Source: an uncultured Prevotella sp. (lineage in GTDB: Bacteria > Bacteroidota > Bacteroidia > Bacteroidales > Bacteroidaceae). From it: a stretch of 37,416 nt of DNA. This document shows, in pieces, positions 1 through 6,835 of the stretch (the first letter of the stretch is position 1; every line of letters begins with the position of its first letter). Position numbers and translations under genes: made by a program. The notes below the pieces were generated by a model, which was not told where the DNA came from, searched no databases, and saw only the letters and a list, made by a program, of their open reading frames with translations. The stretch lies in NCBI GenBank assembly GCA_900540375.1, contig UQFS01000036.1:1-37416 (forward strand), given 5' to 3'.

Positions 1-2
1 CG

Positions 3-866
3 TCCGAAGACATGCCATACAAGTTCAACGGCAAGGAGTTTGATGAGGAGACGGGATTGTACTACTATGGTGCAAGATACTTTGATCCGCGATTGAGTTT
101 GTGGATGAGTACGGATAGATTTGCAGAAAAATATCCCAATTCATCACCTTATTCGTATTGTCTTGGAAATCCTTTGGGATATATAGATATAAATGGAGAT
201 ACATTAGATGTATTGAACTCAAAAGGTGCTTATTTATTTACATTAGATAATCATCAATACAACCGTACTAAAATTACAGCTAAAAAATTGTATTCCCAAG
301 GTGTTCAATGGTTTGAATCTACTGCAGATAATTATATGCCATTACTATCAGTGAATGCAGATATAAGAAATTCAGAAAGTTTTAAACATTTTTCTTGGCA
401 AGATATAATAAATTTTGCAGAAATAGATAGAAATATGCTATCTTATAGGTCTCACGGCTCTGGGGATTGGAAAGCCAAAGGAAAGCCTGGCGATGGGTAT
501 CTTCTTGTAGAAATTGAAGGTATACCTTATTGGGCTGACGCTATTGGACAGATTCCATTTGCACTTAATGATTATAGAAATTATTATAAAAACAGTTTTG
601 ATCCTGATTTTGCAGCTATAAGTACTATTGCGGATGGTGCTCAATTCGCTAATGGCAGTCTGTTGAATATAATATTTCCTTCTTATGACTACAGTAATAC
701 GTATGATAATGCTATGATTAGAAGAGCTGTTAACTGGGCTAGGCAAAGATATTATAAGAGCGTTGAACATACATATTTCTTAGGTTTTGATTTTCCAAAT
801 TGGGTAATGAAAAAAAATGATTATCCAGCAAGCAATATGTCAGTTTATACTTTAAAATCAAAATGA
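3..866 (+). CDS. RHS repeat protein, C-terminal part with variable toxin domain (5' end outside window)
   Basis: The frame is open from the window edge, so the first ATG (12) is probably not the real start and the gene continues upstream. The first 60 or so residues form the end of the RHS repeat-associated core: the stretch YKFNGKEFDEETGLYYYGAR, then YFDPRLSLWMSTD and the NPLGYIDINGD ending. In this family the core builds a shell and everything after it is a variable, releasable toxin. The following 220 or so residues are AT-rich and do not match any toxin I can name with confidence. The spacing of a GDW motif, ADAIGQIPF and AMIRRAVNWARQ weakly recalls polymorphic toxin type 44. A small membrane protein overlaps the stop by 4 bases, as immunity genes often do. 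The RHS assignment is firm; the toxin activity is inferred. Confidence 0.85.
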   Translation, partial: SEDMPYKFNGKEFDEETGLYYYGARYFDPRLSLWMSTDRFAEKYPNSSPYSYCLGNPLGYIDINGDTLDVLNSKGAYLFTLDNHQYNRTKITAKKLYSQGVQWFESTADNYMPLLSVNADIRNSESFKHFSWQDIINFAEIDRNMLSYRSHGSGDWKAKGKPGDGYLLVEIEGIPYWADAIGQIPFALNDYRNYYKNSFDPDFAAISTIADGAQFANGSLLNIIFPSYDYSNTYDNAMIRRAVNWARQRYYKSVEHTYFLGFDFPNWVMKKNDYPASNMSVYTLKSK

Positions 867-1228
867 AGATTGAAGTAAAAAAAATATTATCCATTATTTT
901 GTCGTCTTTAGCTTATATTACCGCGACATCCTTTGTTCAGTATAGATACAAAAATAGTTTTGATGTTGGAGAAGGTATTCTCTACTTCTACAGTAATACA
1001 TTATATTTAACAGGATTCATTGTTACTTTCCTTATGTATGGAATTTCAATGATGCGAAAATGGATATCTTCCATTATAGGTGCTATCTACATGGTTTGGT
1101 ATATATGTACTTGGGTTGATTGTATGGATTACATGCCGTATGAGGCTCCATTTTACATAGTATTCGGATTATTTTTGTTCATAATCGAAGAGTTAGTATT
1201 AAAATTTCTATACAAAAGTGAACAATAA
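863..1228 (+). CDS. Small multi-pass membrane protein, candidate immunity protein of the RHS toxin
   Basis: This 121-aa protein starts in an ATGA overlap with the stop of the RHS gene, so the two are translationally coupled. It has about four hydrophobic segments (roughly residues 8-25, 43-62, 67-85 and 97-116) separated by short charged loops, and it ends KFLYKSEQ. I recognise no family. Low GC, position directly behind an RHS tip and small size fit an immunity protein that protects the producer from the toxin domain. A membrane location would suit a toxin acting at or across the inner membrane. A terminator-like hairpin follows. The coding call is good; the immunity role is inference from position. 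Confidence 0.7.
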   Translation: MKIEVKKILSIILSSLAYITATSFVQYRYKNSFDVGEGILYFYSNTLYLTGFIVTFLMYGISMMRKWISSIIGAIYMVWYICTWVDCMDYMPYEAPFYIVFGLFLFIIEELVLKFLYKSEQ

Positions 1229-1238
1229 TATAACTCAA

Positions 1239-1310
1239 GAGGTCTTCATATTGGCCTTCCGTTTCTCCAGGCCAACTCGAGAACCTCTTTAGTTCATAAA
1301 AGAACTTTTA
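1239..1310. terminator. Terminator-like hairpins between convergent genes
   Basis: A long imperfect inverted repeat runs from GAGGT (1239-1243) to ACCTC (1283-1287), with a perfect inner stem TTGGCCT (1251-1257) / AGGCCAA (1269-1275). A second short stem AGTTC (1291-1295) / GAACT (1302-1306) is followed by TTTT. The site lies between the rightward immunity gene and the leftward GNAT operon, where a bidirectional terminator is expected. Confidence 0.55.
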
Positions 1311-1321
1311 CTAATGTTTTC

Positions 1322-1537
1322 TCATAGTGCCATCGTCACCTCTTTGAAAAGTCGTTCCGACAACTCATCAAAGGATGTTCCTTCTGGTATCTTTCCTCCA
1401 GCCAGCTCATTGGCTACTTTTGACATGCACACTGCACCGACGGCTGCCATGACTGACAGGTGCAGCTTATTGGCAATGTACGTTGTGAGTCTCGTAAGCA
1501 ATTTCTCTATTACGAGTTTATCTGTTATTGTCTGCAT
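1322..1537 (-). CDS. Hypothetical 71-aa protein, third gene of the GNAT operon
   Basis: This short mostly helical protein (begins MQTITDKLVIEKLLTRL) belongs to no family I recognise. Its ATG lies inside the end of the upstream GNAT gene, giving a 20-base overlap, so it is probably translated by coupling. It has no signal peptide and no Cys-rich motif. A moderately hydrophobic centre (VMAAVGAVCMSKVANEL) is flanked by acidic and basic helices. Because it shares the transcript of a toxin-antitoxin-like pair it may be an accessory or second regulatory component, but nothing in the sequence proves that. It ends just before the terminator-like hairpins. Confidence 0.5.
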   Translation of the reverse strand: MQTITDKLVIEKLLTRLTTYIANKLHLSVMAAVGAVCMSKVANELAGGKIPEGTSFDELSERLFKEVTMAL

Positions 1538-2132
1538 CTGAAGTAGATAAATCCATCAAATCAAAATACATCAGTCTCGTATCTAACTCGACGGGCTCGC
1601 CCTTCTTACCGCCAGTATAGATAAACTCTTGCTCCTCCGAAGTGAACAAGAATACAAAGCCATTCTTTTGATAGAATTGAAGGACATTTGGATCATTTAC
1701 GGCATCGACAACTACAAAACGACAACCAGTCTTGTTGTCAGGAGACAAGAACCATTGCTTGATAAACAGAAATGCCTCGCTTCCTATACCTTTATGTGAG
1801 TATTCTTGGTTAACCGCCAACCGTCCGACAAGTACTCCTGGGTATCTGCGCATATGCTTGTGCGTCATATGCTTCATGTAGTCGCGCCTACTACGCGGAA
1901 GGTCATAAACACGTATGCTATCGTTTGATACCGTGAAAGCACAGACGATGATAGATGGGTCTTTCTCTAAGACAAAGCAATAACTCTTGCCCATGAGATT
2001 GTAACTGAACTTTGTTACATCCTCATGGAAAAACTCATCCAAATCGTTATTCCCACAATAAAAAGGCTTACTGATAGCAATTTTCTCGTCAGTAAGCTCT
2101 TGAAACAAACAGCGCTCGTCAAGAAATCCCAT
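1518..2132 (-). CDS. GNAT-family N-acetyltransferase, TacT-like toxin candidate
   Basis: The 204-aa protein has the GNAT fold signature: RLAVNQEYSHKGIGSEAF is strand 4 plus the acetyl-CoA pyrophosphate loop (Q/R-x-x-G-x-G/A type), and FYQKNGF near residue 155-160 is the usual C-terminal motif whose Tyr acts in catalysis. The N-terminal FYCGNNDLDEFF resembles the F-x-C-G-x-x-D-L-D-x-F motif typical of GNAT toxins that acetylate aminoacyl-tRNA. A 56-aa ORF precedes it with a 1-base TAATG overlap, as in toxin-antitoxin pairs. Known GNAT toxins usually pair with ribbon-helix-helix (DUF1778) antitoxins; this partner is different. An ordinary acetyltransferase cannot be excluded. The enzyme family is clear; the toxin role is inferred. 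Confidence 0.75.
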   Translation of the reverse strand: MGFLDERCLFQELTDEKIAISKPFYCGNNDLDEFFHEDVTKFSYNLMGKSYCFVLEKDPSIIVCAFTVSNDSIRVYDLPRSRRDYMKHMTHKHMRRYPGVLVGRLAVNQEYSHKGIGSEAFLFIKQWFLSPDNKTGCRFVVVDAVNDPNVLQFYQKNGFVFLFTSEEQEFIYTGGKKGEPVELDTRLMYFDLMDLSTSDADNNR

Positions 2133-2302
2133 TATTTTGCCATTCCTGATTTACGCAGAATGCTCTGCATCGCCTTAAATGCGGGTGTATTCTCTATGCC
2201 GTCAAAGCCCTTGAACTTGCGTTCTGCTTCATCAGCACGCTCTATGAATCTTTCTGCATCCTTACCTTCCAAGGTAGGTATTGCCTTAATTTCTATTGCC
2301 AT
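2132..2302 (-). CDS. 56-aa protein upstream of GNAT gene, candidate antitoxin
   Basis: The start at 2302 (MAIEIKAIPTLEGKDAERF) is chosen over an upstream ATG at 2416 because an AAAGGAAG ribosome-binding stretch precedes it and a TACCTTTG -7 element lies between the two ATGs. The product is small and charged, with a helix rich in Glu, Arg and Lys (AERFIERADEAERKFKGF) and a basic tail. Its stop overlaps the GNAT start by one base. Similar short ORFs beginning with an AIEIKAIP-type motif occur before GNAT genes in Bacteroidota as far as I recall. No helix-turn-helix or ribbon-helix-helix is obvious. The antitoxin role is inferred from size, position and coupling. Confidence 0.6.
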   Translation of the reverse strand: MAIEIKAIPTLEGKDAERFIERADEAERKFKGFDGIENTPAFKAMQSILRKSGMAK

Positions 2303-2321
2303 AATCTTCCTTTCTTTTTTG

Positions 2322-2351
2322 CAAAGGTAACCATTTGTTTTGAAATGACAA
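2322..2351 (-). promoter_or_regulatory. Promoter of the GNAT operon
   Basis: On the minus strand, TTG (2349-2351) is followed after 19 bases by TACCTTTG (2322-2329), which fits the Bacteroidota -33/-7 consensus. The -7 element ends about 20 bases before the ATG at 2302. Confidence 0.65.
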
Positions 2352-2458
2352 GGATAAAGGGTAATTTTCTTAATCCTGGAGAGTAGCCAACACGTAAAAT
2401 AATATTTAAAATTCAAGTATAAACTTTTAAAGTTTGCTAATGCAACAACGTGTCAATA

Positions 2459-2493
2459 GCATAGAATGTCAATAAATTACTGGATTTCTATGC
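2459..2493. repeat. 8-bp perfect inverted repeat downstream of the broken cupin gene
   Basis: GCATAGAA (2459-2466) and TTCTATGC (2486-2493) form a perfect 8-bp stem around a 19-base loop. The sequence TGTCAATA occurs twice close by, once just before and once within the loop. It lies about 50 bases beyond the point where the cupin homology stops. It could be an old terminator or the scar of a small element; there is no T-run. Confidence 0.4.
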
Positions 2494-2521
2494 GAACATT
2501 TTTGTACCATTTACCTTGTAA

Positions 2522-2773
2522 CTATTTGATTATCAAGTAACATTTTATTTCCTCATGAGTCTTGTGGGAATGGTAGAAACCGCCCTCCTGGCCGGGAGCA
2601 TAAATCTGAAATGAGAATTCCGAGCCGTTTGTGCCGAGAGCCTGGCCACCAAATACCTTACCGGGAATCTTTACATCACCCATCGCGAGGACATACTCAT
2701 CTAAGTCATTTATCTTGCCGAAATCAACGGCTGCAAAATTCTTGCCTTCTGCAATTTTCTTAATTTCTTTCAT
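2522..2773 (-). pseudogene. Truncated cupin-domain protein
   Basis: The first 75 or so residues match single-domain cupin proteins: an N-terminal KEIKKIAEGKNFAAVDFGK, then VKIPGKVFGGQALG, EFSFQIYAPGQ and the first metal motif HSHKTHEE (His, His and Glu ligands). Full-length members run to about 110-130 aa with a second half-barrel carrying the other conserved His. Here the frame leaves the family right after HEE and ends KCYLIIK. The expected second half is not found in the next 200 bases in any frame I read. The 5' end keeps a good promoter, so it may still be transcribed. I take it as a 3'-truncated pseudogene. Confidence 0.65.
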
Positions 2774-2815
2774 AATAGTGTCTTTTTACGTTTACTTGCT
2801 TTTTGTTTGCTGGTG

Positions 2816-2846
2816 CAAAGATACCAACAGTTTCAGTTTCCTGCAA
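2816..2846 (-). promoter_or_regulatory. Promoter of the truncated cupin gene
   Basis: On the minus strand, TTG (2844-2846), a 20-base spacer and TATCTTTG (2816-2823) match the Bacteroidota consensus, about 42 bases before the ATG at 2773. Confidence 0.6.
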
Positions 2847-2979
2847 GAAGGCACATAAAAGTAAGATTCTTACTTAGAGGTAACTATTGCTGATAATCAA
2901 TCTGTTACGGAAAACAATTTTATACTTGTTTAGCACTATTCAATCCATATTTTTTGATTAATGGACAACGAAGCTATGT

Positions 2980-3705
2980 TCATAGAATATTCTCTATCTC
3001 CATCAGCTTGTCTACGATGTAGTTCGGTTGTCTGTCCAAGGTATGTGGATCAACATTCCAACGGTTGAAGAAGATGGCGTCTAATCCAGCATTGATGGCT
3101 CCGGCAATATCTGTATCGTAGTGATCACCTATCATAATAGTCGTTTCGCGCTGAGCACCAGTCTTGGTGAAGGCGTAGTCAAAGAACTCCTTGCGGGGTT
3201 TGTTGGCACCGGCATCCTCACTGAGAATGACGGTCGAGAAATAGCCCTCCAATCCTGCGGACTTCAATTTGCGGAATTGAACCTCGTGGAAGCCGTTGCT
3301 GCAGATATGCAGCCGATAACCTTTACCTCTGAGATAGTCCAAGAGCTCCTTCGCTCCCGGTACGGGACCAGGCTCTTGCGATATGATATCGCCATAGCGA
3401 CCGCTGGCGGCAACGCACCACTTTGGGGTAACCCACGACGCGTCGCCGCCACATGCCTTCACCATCTCCGTAACCGGCCTGCGATACCGCTCCACGATCA
3501 GCGTGTCACGGTCTATCTCGCCATGGGCATACTTCGCCCACACATCGACGTTAGTTGCAAAGTACGCTTCTCTGAACGCCTCGTAGGACGGCATAATCTT
3601 CTTCCAATGCCGTTCGTCGAAGAGCTTCTTCAGCGCAATCATACTGTTGCCGTGAGTGTCGTACAGCGTGTCGTCAAAGTCTATGAACAAGTCTTTATAT
3701 CTCAT
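2980..3705 (-). CDS. yjjG: HAD-superfamily hydrolase, YjjG-type pyrimidine nucleotidase
   Basis: The 241-aa protein has all HAD motifs: DFDDT near residue 9 (Asp9 nucleophile, Asp11 acid/base), CSNG as motif II, a conserved Lys in NKPRKEFF as motif III, and GDHYDTDIAGA as motif IV binding Mg2+. The helical cap between motifs I and II and the overall pattern match the YjjG family, which dephosphorylates non-canonical pyrimidine nucleotides (house-cleaning). The start at 3705 (MRYKDLFIDFDDT) is chosen instead of the ATG at 3744: only 4 residues precede the first strand, as usual, and it overlaps the upstream stop by 11 bases. It is the last gene of a three-gene leftward operon. The superfamily is certain; substrate specificity is inferred. 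Confidence 0.85.
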   Translation of the reverse strand: MRYKDLFIDFDDTLYDTHGNSMIALKKLFDERHWKKIMPSYEAFREAYFATNVDVWAKYAHGEIDRDTLIVERYRRPVTEMVKACGGDASWVTPKWCVAASGRYGDIISQEPGPVPGAKELLDYLRGKGYRLHICSNGFHEVQFRKLKSAGLEGYFSTVILSEDAGANKPRKEFFDYAFTKTGAQRETTIMIGDHYDTDIAGAINAGLDAIFFNRWNVDPHTLDRQPNYIVDKLMEIENIL

Positions 3706-4252
3706 TGCTTGAAATGTTTTGATGCACTCGCACTTTATTCTCATCGGTCAGATGCGTTTGTGTAAGTTCTTGATGGTAATGTTTACAATAATACGAAATA
3801 GGAATAGTAGACAACAACGATCCGACAACAGACGCCACTGGTATAATAAGAACCAATGGCGACAGACACTTAGGTCCGTTGCCGCTTGGAATCATAGTCA
3901 TATGGCTAAAAAGTAATATGACTGATAATATGACAATATTCACCGAAAACCATATCAAAAGAGTCTGCATCGGCCATGGTTTCTTCCTTAGCCAATACCA
4001 TATTGCACTCCCAATGACAAGATATGGAACTAAGTATAGCATGGCAAAGCATAAACACAACCCAACAAGTTGCGGGCTTATCACTATTGTCATTGGAGAG
4101 GACAAGAATAGCCATGAGGTTGGATTCAGTAGCATGGCAATCATAGAACAGTAAAACATTCTCTGTATGATTGTGCATAATACTGGGTGCCTGGATTTTA
4201 TGAGAGTATAATATGCAAACTTCATTTCTATTTTTGTCAAGTTTTTATTCAT
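3695..4252 (-). CDS. Hypothetical four-helix membrane protein
   Basis: The 185-aa product has about four hydrophobic segments (roughly residues 24-50, 62-87, 95-118 and 130-152) and a hydrophilic C-terminal tail rich in His, Gln and Thr. I recognise no family. It is sandwiched in an operon: its ATG overlaps the stop of the chimeric upstream ORF by ATGA, and its end overlaps the HAD gene by 11 bases. The coding potential is supported by these couplings and by a clear membrane topology. An in-frame ATG 9 codons later (MKFAYY) is an alternative start. Confidence 0.6.
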   Translation of the reverse strand: MNKNLTKIEMKFAYYTLIKSRHPVLCTIIQRMFYCSMIAMLLNPTSWLFLSSPMTIVISPQLVGLCLCFAMLYLVPYLVIGSAIWYWLRKKPWPMQTLLIWFSVNIVILSVILLFSHMTMIPSGNGPKCLSPLVLIIPVASVVGSLLSTIPISYYCKHYHQELTQTHLTDENKVRVHQNISSNEI

Positions 4253-4566
4253 TCAACTATCGTTGCCACTACCTTCCGTGCTCCACCGTCATTGCGGAAC
4301 TCGCAGAGGTAGATCCCCTGCCATGTGCCAAAATTTAGCCTCCGTGTTACAAGACACTTCCTTATCTTCTTGTATTGCCCGCACTGCCCGTCGTGCAAGG
4401 CAGTTGGGTAGAAGGCTGGTCCCCATGTTCGTCCGCCGGGAATGTGAAGGCCGACAAGATGGTTGAGGCAAGTCTCTGCCATGGGGCAGCCGGGCACAAA
4501 ACACACCGGCCATGAGGCCGGCACAATGCCGAAACTAAAGTCGACATCAGCTTTGACTTTATTCAT
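4249..4566 (-). CDS. Chimeric ORF: DUF6078-like N-terminus joined to the C-terminus of YjbQ (UPF0047)
   Basis: The last 29 residues (LNFGTWQGIYLCEFRNDGG and after) are the conserved C-terminus of the UPF0047/YjbQ family, whose members are about 130-140 aa and contain a His/Glu-rich active site upstream of this block. That upstream part is missing. Residues 1 to about 70 instead look like the start of DUF6078 proteins known from Prevotella and Bacteroides: DFSFGIVPASWPVCF, then a C-x4-C-x5-C spacing (CFVPGCPMAETCLNHL), a Pro-rich stretch, and QCGQYKKIRK. The join lies near residues 70-77 (about 4335-4356) and stays in frame. I infer a deletion that fused two neighbouring genes. The product probably has neither normal activity. 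It may be expressed, since a promoter and a coupled downstream gene remain. Confidence 0.6.
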   Translation of the reverse strand: MNKVKADVDFSFGIVPASWPVCFVPGCPMAETCLNHLVGLHIPGGRTWGPAFYPTALHDGQCGQYKKIRKCLVTRRLNFGTWQGIYLCEFRNDGGARKVVATIVE

Positions 4567-4582
4567 TTGAGCTTTTTTCCTG

Positions 4583-4590
4583 CAAATATA
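4583..4590 (-). promoter_or_regulatory. -7 element of the chimera-membrane protein-HAD operon
   Basis: TATATTTG on the minus strand fits the -7 consensus, 16 bases before the ATG at 4566. No convincing -33 box is present at the usual distance. Confidence 0.5.
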
Positions 4591-4847
4591 CTATTTTTCC
4601 CTTTTATTAATGCCACTGTGGTGAATTATTTTCGAAATCATTGCTCGAAAAACGTCCAGGCACGACGGTAGTCAGCAATGCGTTCTCCAAAACCACTATA
4701 TATTAAGGTGGAGGAGAGTGGGGCTTCGTCTTTGTAAAATATATAATCTTGGCTTGTAAAATTACGAGATTGAAGGGATGAAAGAGGGAATAAGATGCAC
4801 AAACGCCTACCAATTGTGCAAATTGTTGGCTGTTTTTATGCATTTCG
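4591..4847. other. Intergenic stretch between divergent operons
   Basis: This stretch holds no gene I can support and lies between the promoter of the leftward chimera operon and the etfB promoter. The minus strand has a 64-codon open frame (4638-4832) that lacks an ATG; its last 20 residues, IYSGFGERIADYRRAWTFFE, read like a protein C-terminus. It may be a gene remnant but no family could be named. Confidence 0.3.
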
Positions 4848-4879
4848 TTTGGTCAAGAAGTAAAATATTAGTAATTTTG
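4848..4879 (+). promoter_or_regulatory. Promoter of the etfB-etfA-acd operon
   Basis: TTTG (4848-4851), a 20-base spacer and TAATTTTG (4872-4879) match both Bacteroidota promoter boxes. The expected transcript start leaves a leader of about 35 bases before the etfB ATG. Confidence 0.7.
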
Positions 4880-4918
4880 CCCCGTCGTTTCTGAAACATT
4901 ACAAACTTAGTTATATAT

Positions 4919-5803
4919 ATGAAATTGAACATTGTAGTACTTGCCAAGCAGGTACCAGACACAAGAAACGTGGGTAAGGATGCCATGACCGCCGAAGGAA
5001 CGGTCAATCGTGCCGCCCTGCCCGCCATCTTCAATCCTGAAGACTTGAACGCCCTGGAGCAGGCTCTCCGCATCAAGGATCTCGATCCGGAGAACGTCAA
5101 AGTGGGCATCGTCACCATGGGTCCTCCACGTGCCGGAGAAATCATCCGTCAAGGACTCTACCGTGGTGCCGACTGTGGTTGGCTGCTCACCGACCGCAAG
5201 AGTGCGGGCGCTGACACCCTCGCCACCTCTTATTTCCTGTCGAAGGCCATTGAGAAGATCGACAAGGAAGTCGGTCACGTCGACATCGTGCTTGGTGGCC
5301 GCCAGGCTATCGACGGCGACACGGCTCAAGTGGGTCCTCAGGTGGCACAGAAGCTCGGCCTCAATCAGGTGACCTATGCCGAGGAAGTGCTCAAGATCGA
5401 GGACGGCAAGGCTACAATCCGCCGCCATATCGATGGTGGCGTAGAGACTGTGGTGGCTCCCCTGCCTGTGGTGATCACCGTCAACGGTTCCGCCGCTCCC
5501 GCACGCCCCTGTAACGCCAAGCGCATGATGAAATACAAATACGCTACCTGCCCCATGGAGCGCAAAGGCGACGAGCCTTGGAGCGACCTCTATGAGACAC
5601 GCCCCTACCTCACGCTCGGTCAGTGGAGCATCGCCGACTGCGGCGCCGACTACGAGCAGTGCGGACTCGCCGGTTCTCCTACCAAGGTGAGCGCCGTGAA
5701 GAGCATCGTCTTCCAGGCTAAGGAGAGCCAGACCCTCACCAGCACCGATGCTGATATCGAGGGACTCGTGAAAGAATTGTTGGACAAAAACATTATTGGC
5801 TAA
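4919..5803 (+). CDS. etfB: Electron transfer flavoprotein, beta subunit
   Basis: This 294-aa protein begins MKLNIVVLAKQVPDT, the typical EtfB/FixA start, and carries IFNPEDLNALEQALRIKD, VGIVTMGPP and the GGRQAIDGDTAQVGPQ region that binds AMP or a second flavin. EtfB forms a heterodimer with EtfA and carries electrons between acyl-CoA dehydrogenases and ferredoxin, NADH or quinone partners in the cytoplasm. It is the first gene of a tight operon with etfA and an acyl-CoA dehydrogenase, which implies they work as one complex or pathway. Whether this pair is a simple electron carrier or a flavin-bifurcating type cannot be decided by eye. Confidence 0.93.
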   Translation: MKLNIVVLAKQVPDTRNVGKDAMTAEGTVNRAALPAIFNPEDLNALEQALRIKDLDPENVKVGIVTMGPPRAGEIIRQGLYRGADCGWLLTDRKSAGADTLATSYFLSKAIEKIDKEVGHVDIVLGGRQAIDGDTAQVGPQVAQKLGLNQVTYAEEVLKIEDGKATIRRHIDGGVETVVAPLPVVITVNGSAAPARPCNAKRMMKYKYATCPMERKGDEPWSDLYETRPYLTLGQWSIADCGADYEQCGLAGSPTKVSAVKSIVFQAKESQTLTSTDADIEGLVKELLDKNIIG

Positions 5804-5810
5804 TCAGGAT

Positions 5811-6833
5811 ATGAACAACGTATTTGTATATTGCGAAGTAGAGGGCACTTCCGTGCAGGAGGTCTCTCAGGAACTTCTTACCAAAGGTCGTAAATTGGCC
5901 AATCAGTTAGGCGTCGACCTCGAGGCCGTAGTGGTCGGCACCGGCATCAAGGGCAAGGTTGAGGATCAGCTGCTGCCCTATGGCGTGGACAAGCTCTATG
6001 TGTTCGACGGTGAGGGTCTCTTTCCCTACACCTCGGCTCCCCATACCGATATCGTGGTGAAGCTCTTCCAGAAGCAGAAGCCGCAAATCGCCCTCATGGG
6101 CGCTACCGTCATCGGACGTGACCTCGGTCCCCGTGTGTCAGCAGCACTGACCTCCGGACTGACCGCTGACTGCACCCAGTTGGAGATCGGCGACTACGAT
6201 GACAAGAAGACCGGCAAGCACTATACCGGCATGCTCCACGCCATCCGCCCCGCTTTCGGCGGAAACATCGTGGCCACCATCGTCAACCCCGACCATCGTC
6301 CGCAGATGGCTACCGTACGCTCCGGCGTGATGCAGAAGGCTCTCTACGAGGGCAAAGCCAAGGGTGAGGTGGTCTATCCCGATCCCAAGGACTATGTCTC
6401 TCCTACCTCCTACGCCGTGCAGGTCATCGACCGCCACGTGGAGGCTGCCAAGAACAATCTCAAGAGTGCCCCAATTGTCGTGGCCGGCGGCTACGGCATG
6501 GGCTCGAAGGAAGGCTTCGACATGCTCTTTGAACTCGCTAAGGAACTCCACGGCGAGGTAGGCGCCAGCCGCGCCGCCGTCGATGCCGGGTGGGTTGACC
6601 ACGACCGGCAGATCGGTCAGACCGGTGTCACCGTGCATCCAAAGGTATACATCGCCTGCGGCATCTCCGGGCAGATCCAGCACATCGCCGGCATGCAGGA
6701 CGCCGGTATTATCATCTCGGTCAACAGCGATCCCGACGCGCCCATCAACGCCATCGCTGACTATGTCATCACCGGCACGGTGGAAGAGGTGGTTCCTAAA
6801 CTCATTAAGTATTACAAGCAGAACACCAAGTAA
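5811..6833 (+). CDS. etfA: Electron transfer flavoprotein, alpha subunit
   Basis: The 340-aa product has the N-terminal EtfA domain (NNVFVYCEVEG, then LMGATVIGRDLGPRVSA) and the FAD-binding C-terminal domain with the family signature from GQTGVTVHPKVYIACGISG to SVNSDPDAPI. The start is the ATG at 5811, 7 bases after the etfB stop, with AGGA just before it. An in-frame TTG at 5796 overlapping etfB is possible but would add only five residues. EtfA holds the electron-transferring FAD and pairs with EtfB. The acyl-CoA dehydrogenase gene follows after 2 bases, so the three are surely co-expressed. Confidence 0.93.
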   Translation: MNNVFVYCEVEGTSVQEVSQELLTKGRKLANQLGVDLEAVVVGTGIKGKVEDQLLPYGVDKLYVFDGEGLFPYTSAPHTDIVVKLFQKQKPQIALMGATVIGRDLGPRVSAALTSGLTADCTQLEIGDYDDKKTGKHYTGMLHAIRPAFGGNIVATIVNPDHRPQMATVRSGVMQKALYEGKAKGEVVYPDPKDYVSPTSYAVQVIDRHVEAAKNNLKSAPIVVAGGYGMGSKEGFDMLFELAKELHGEVGASRAAVDAGWVDHDRQIGQTGVTVHPKVYIACGISGQIQHIAGMQDAGIIISVNSDPDAPINAIADYVITGTVEEVVPKLIKYYKQNTK

Positions 6834-6835
6834 TC

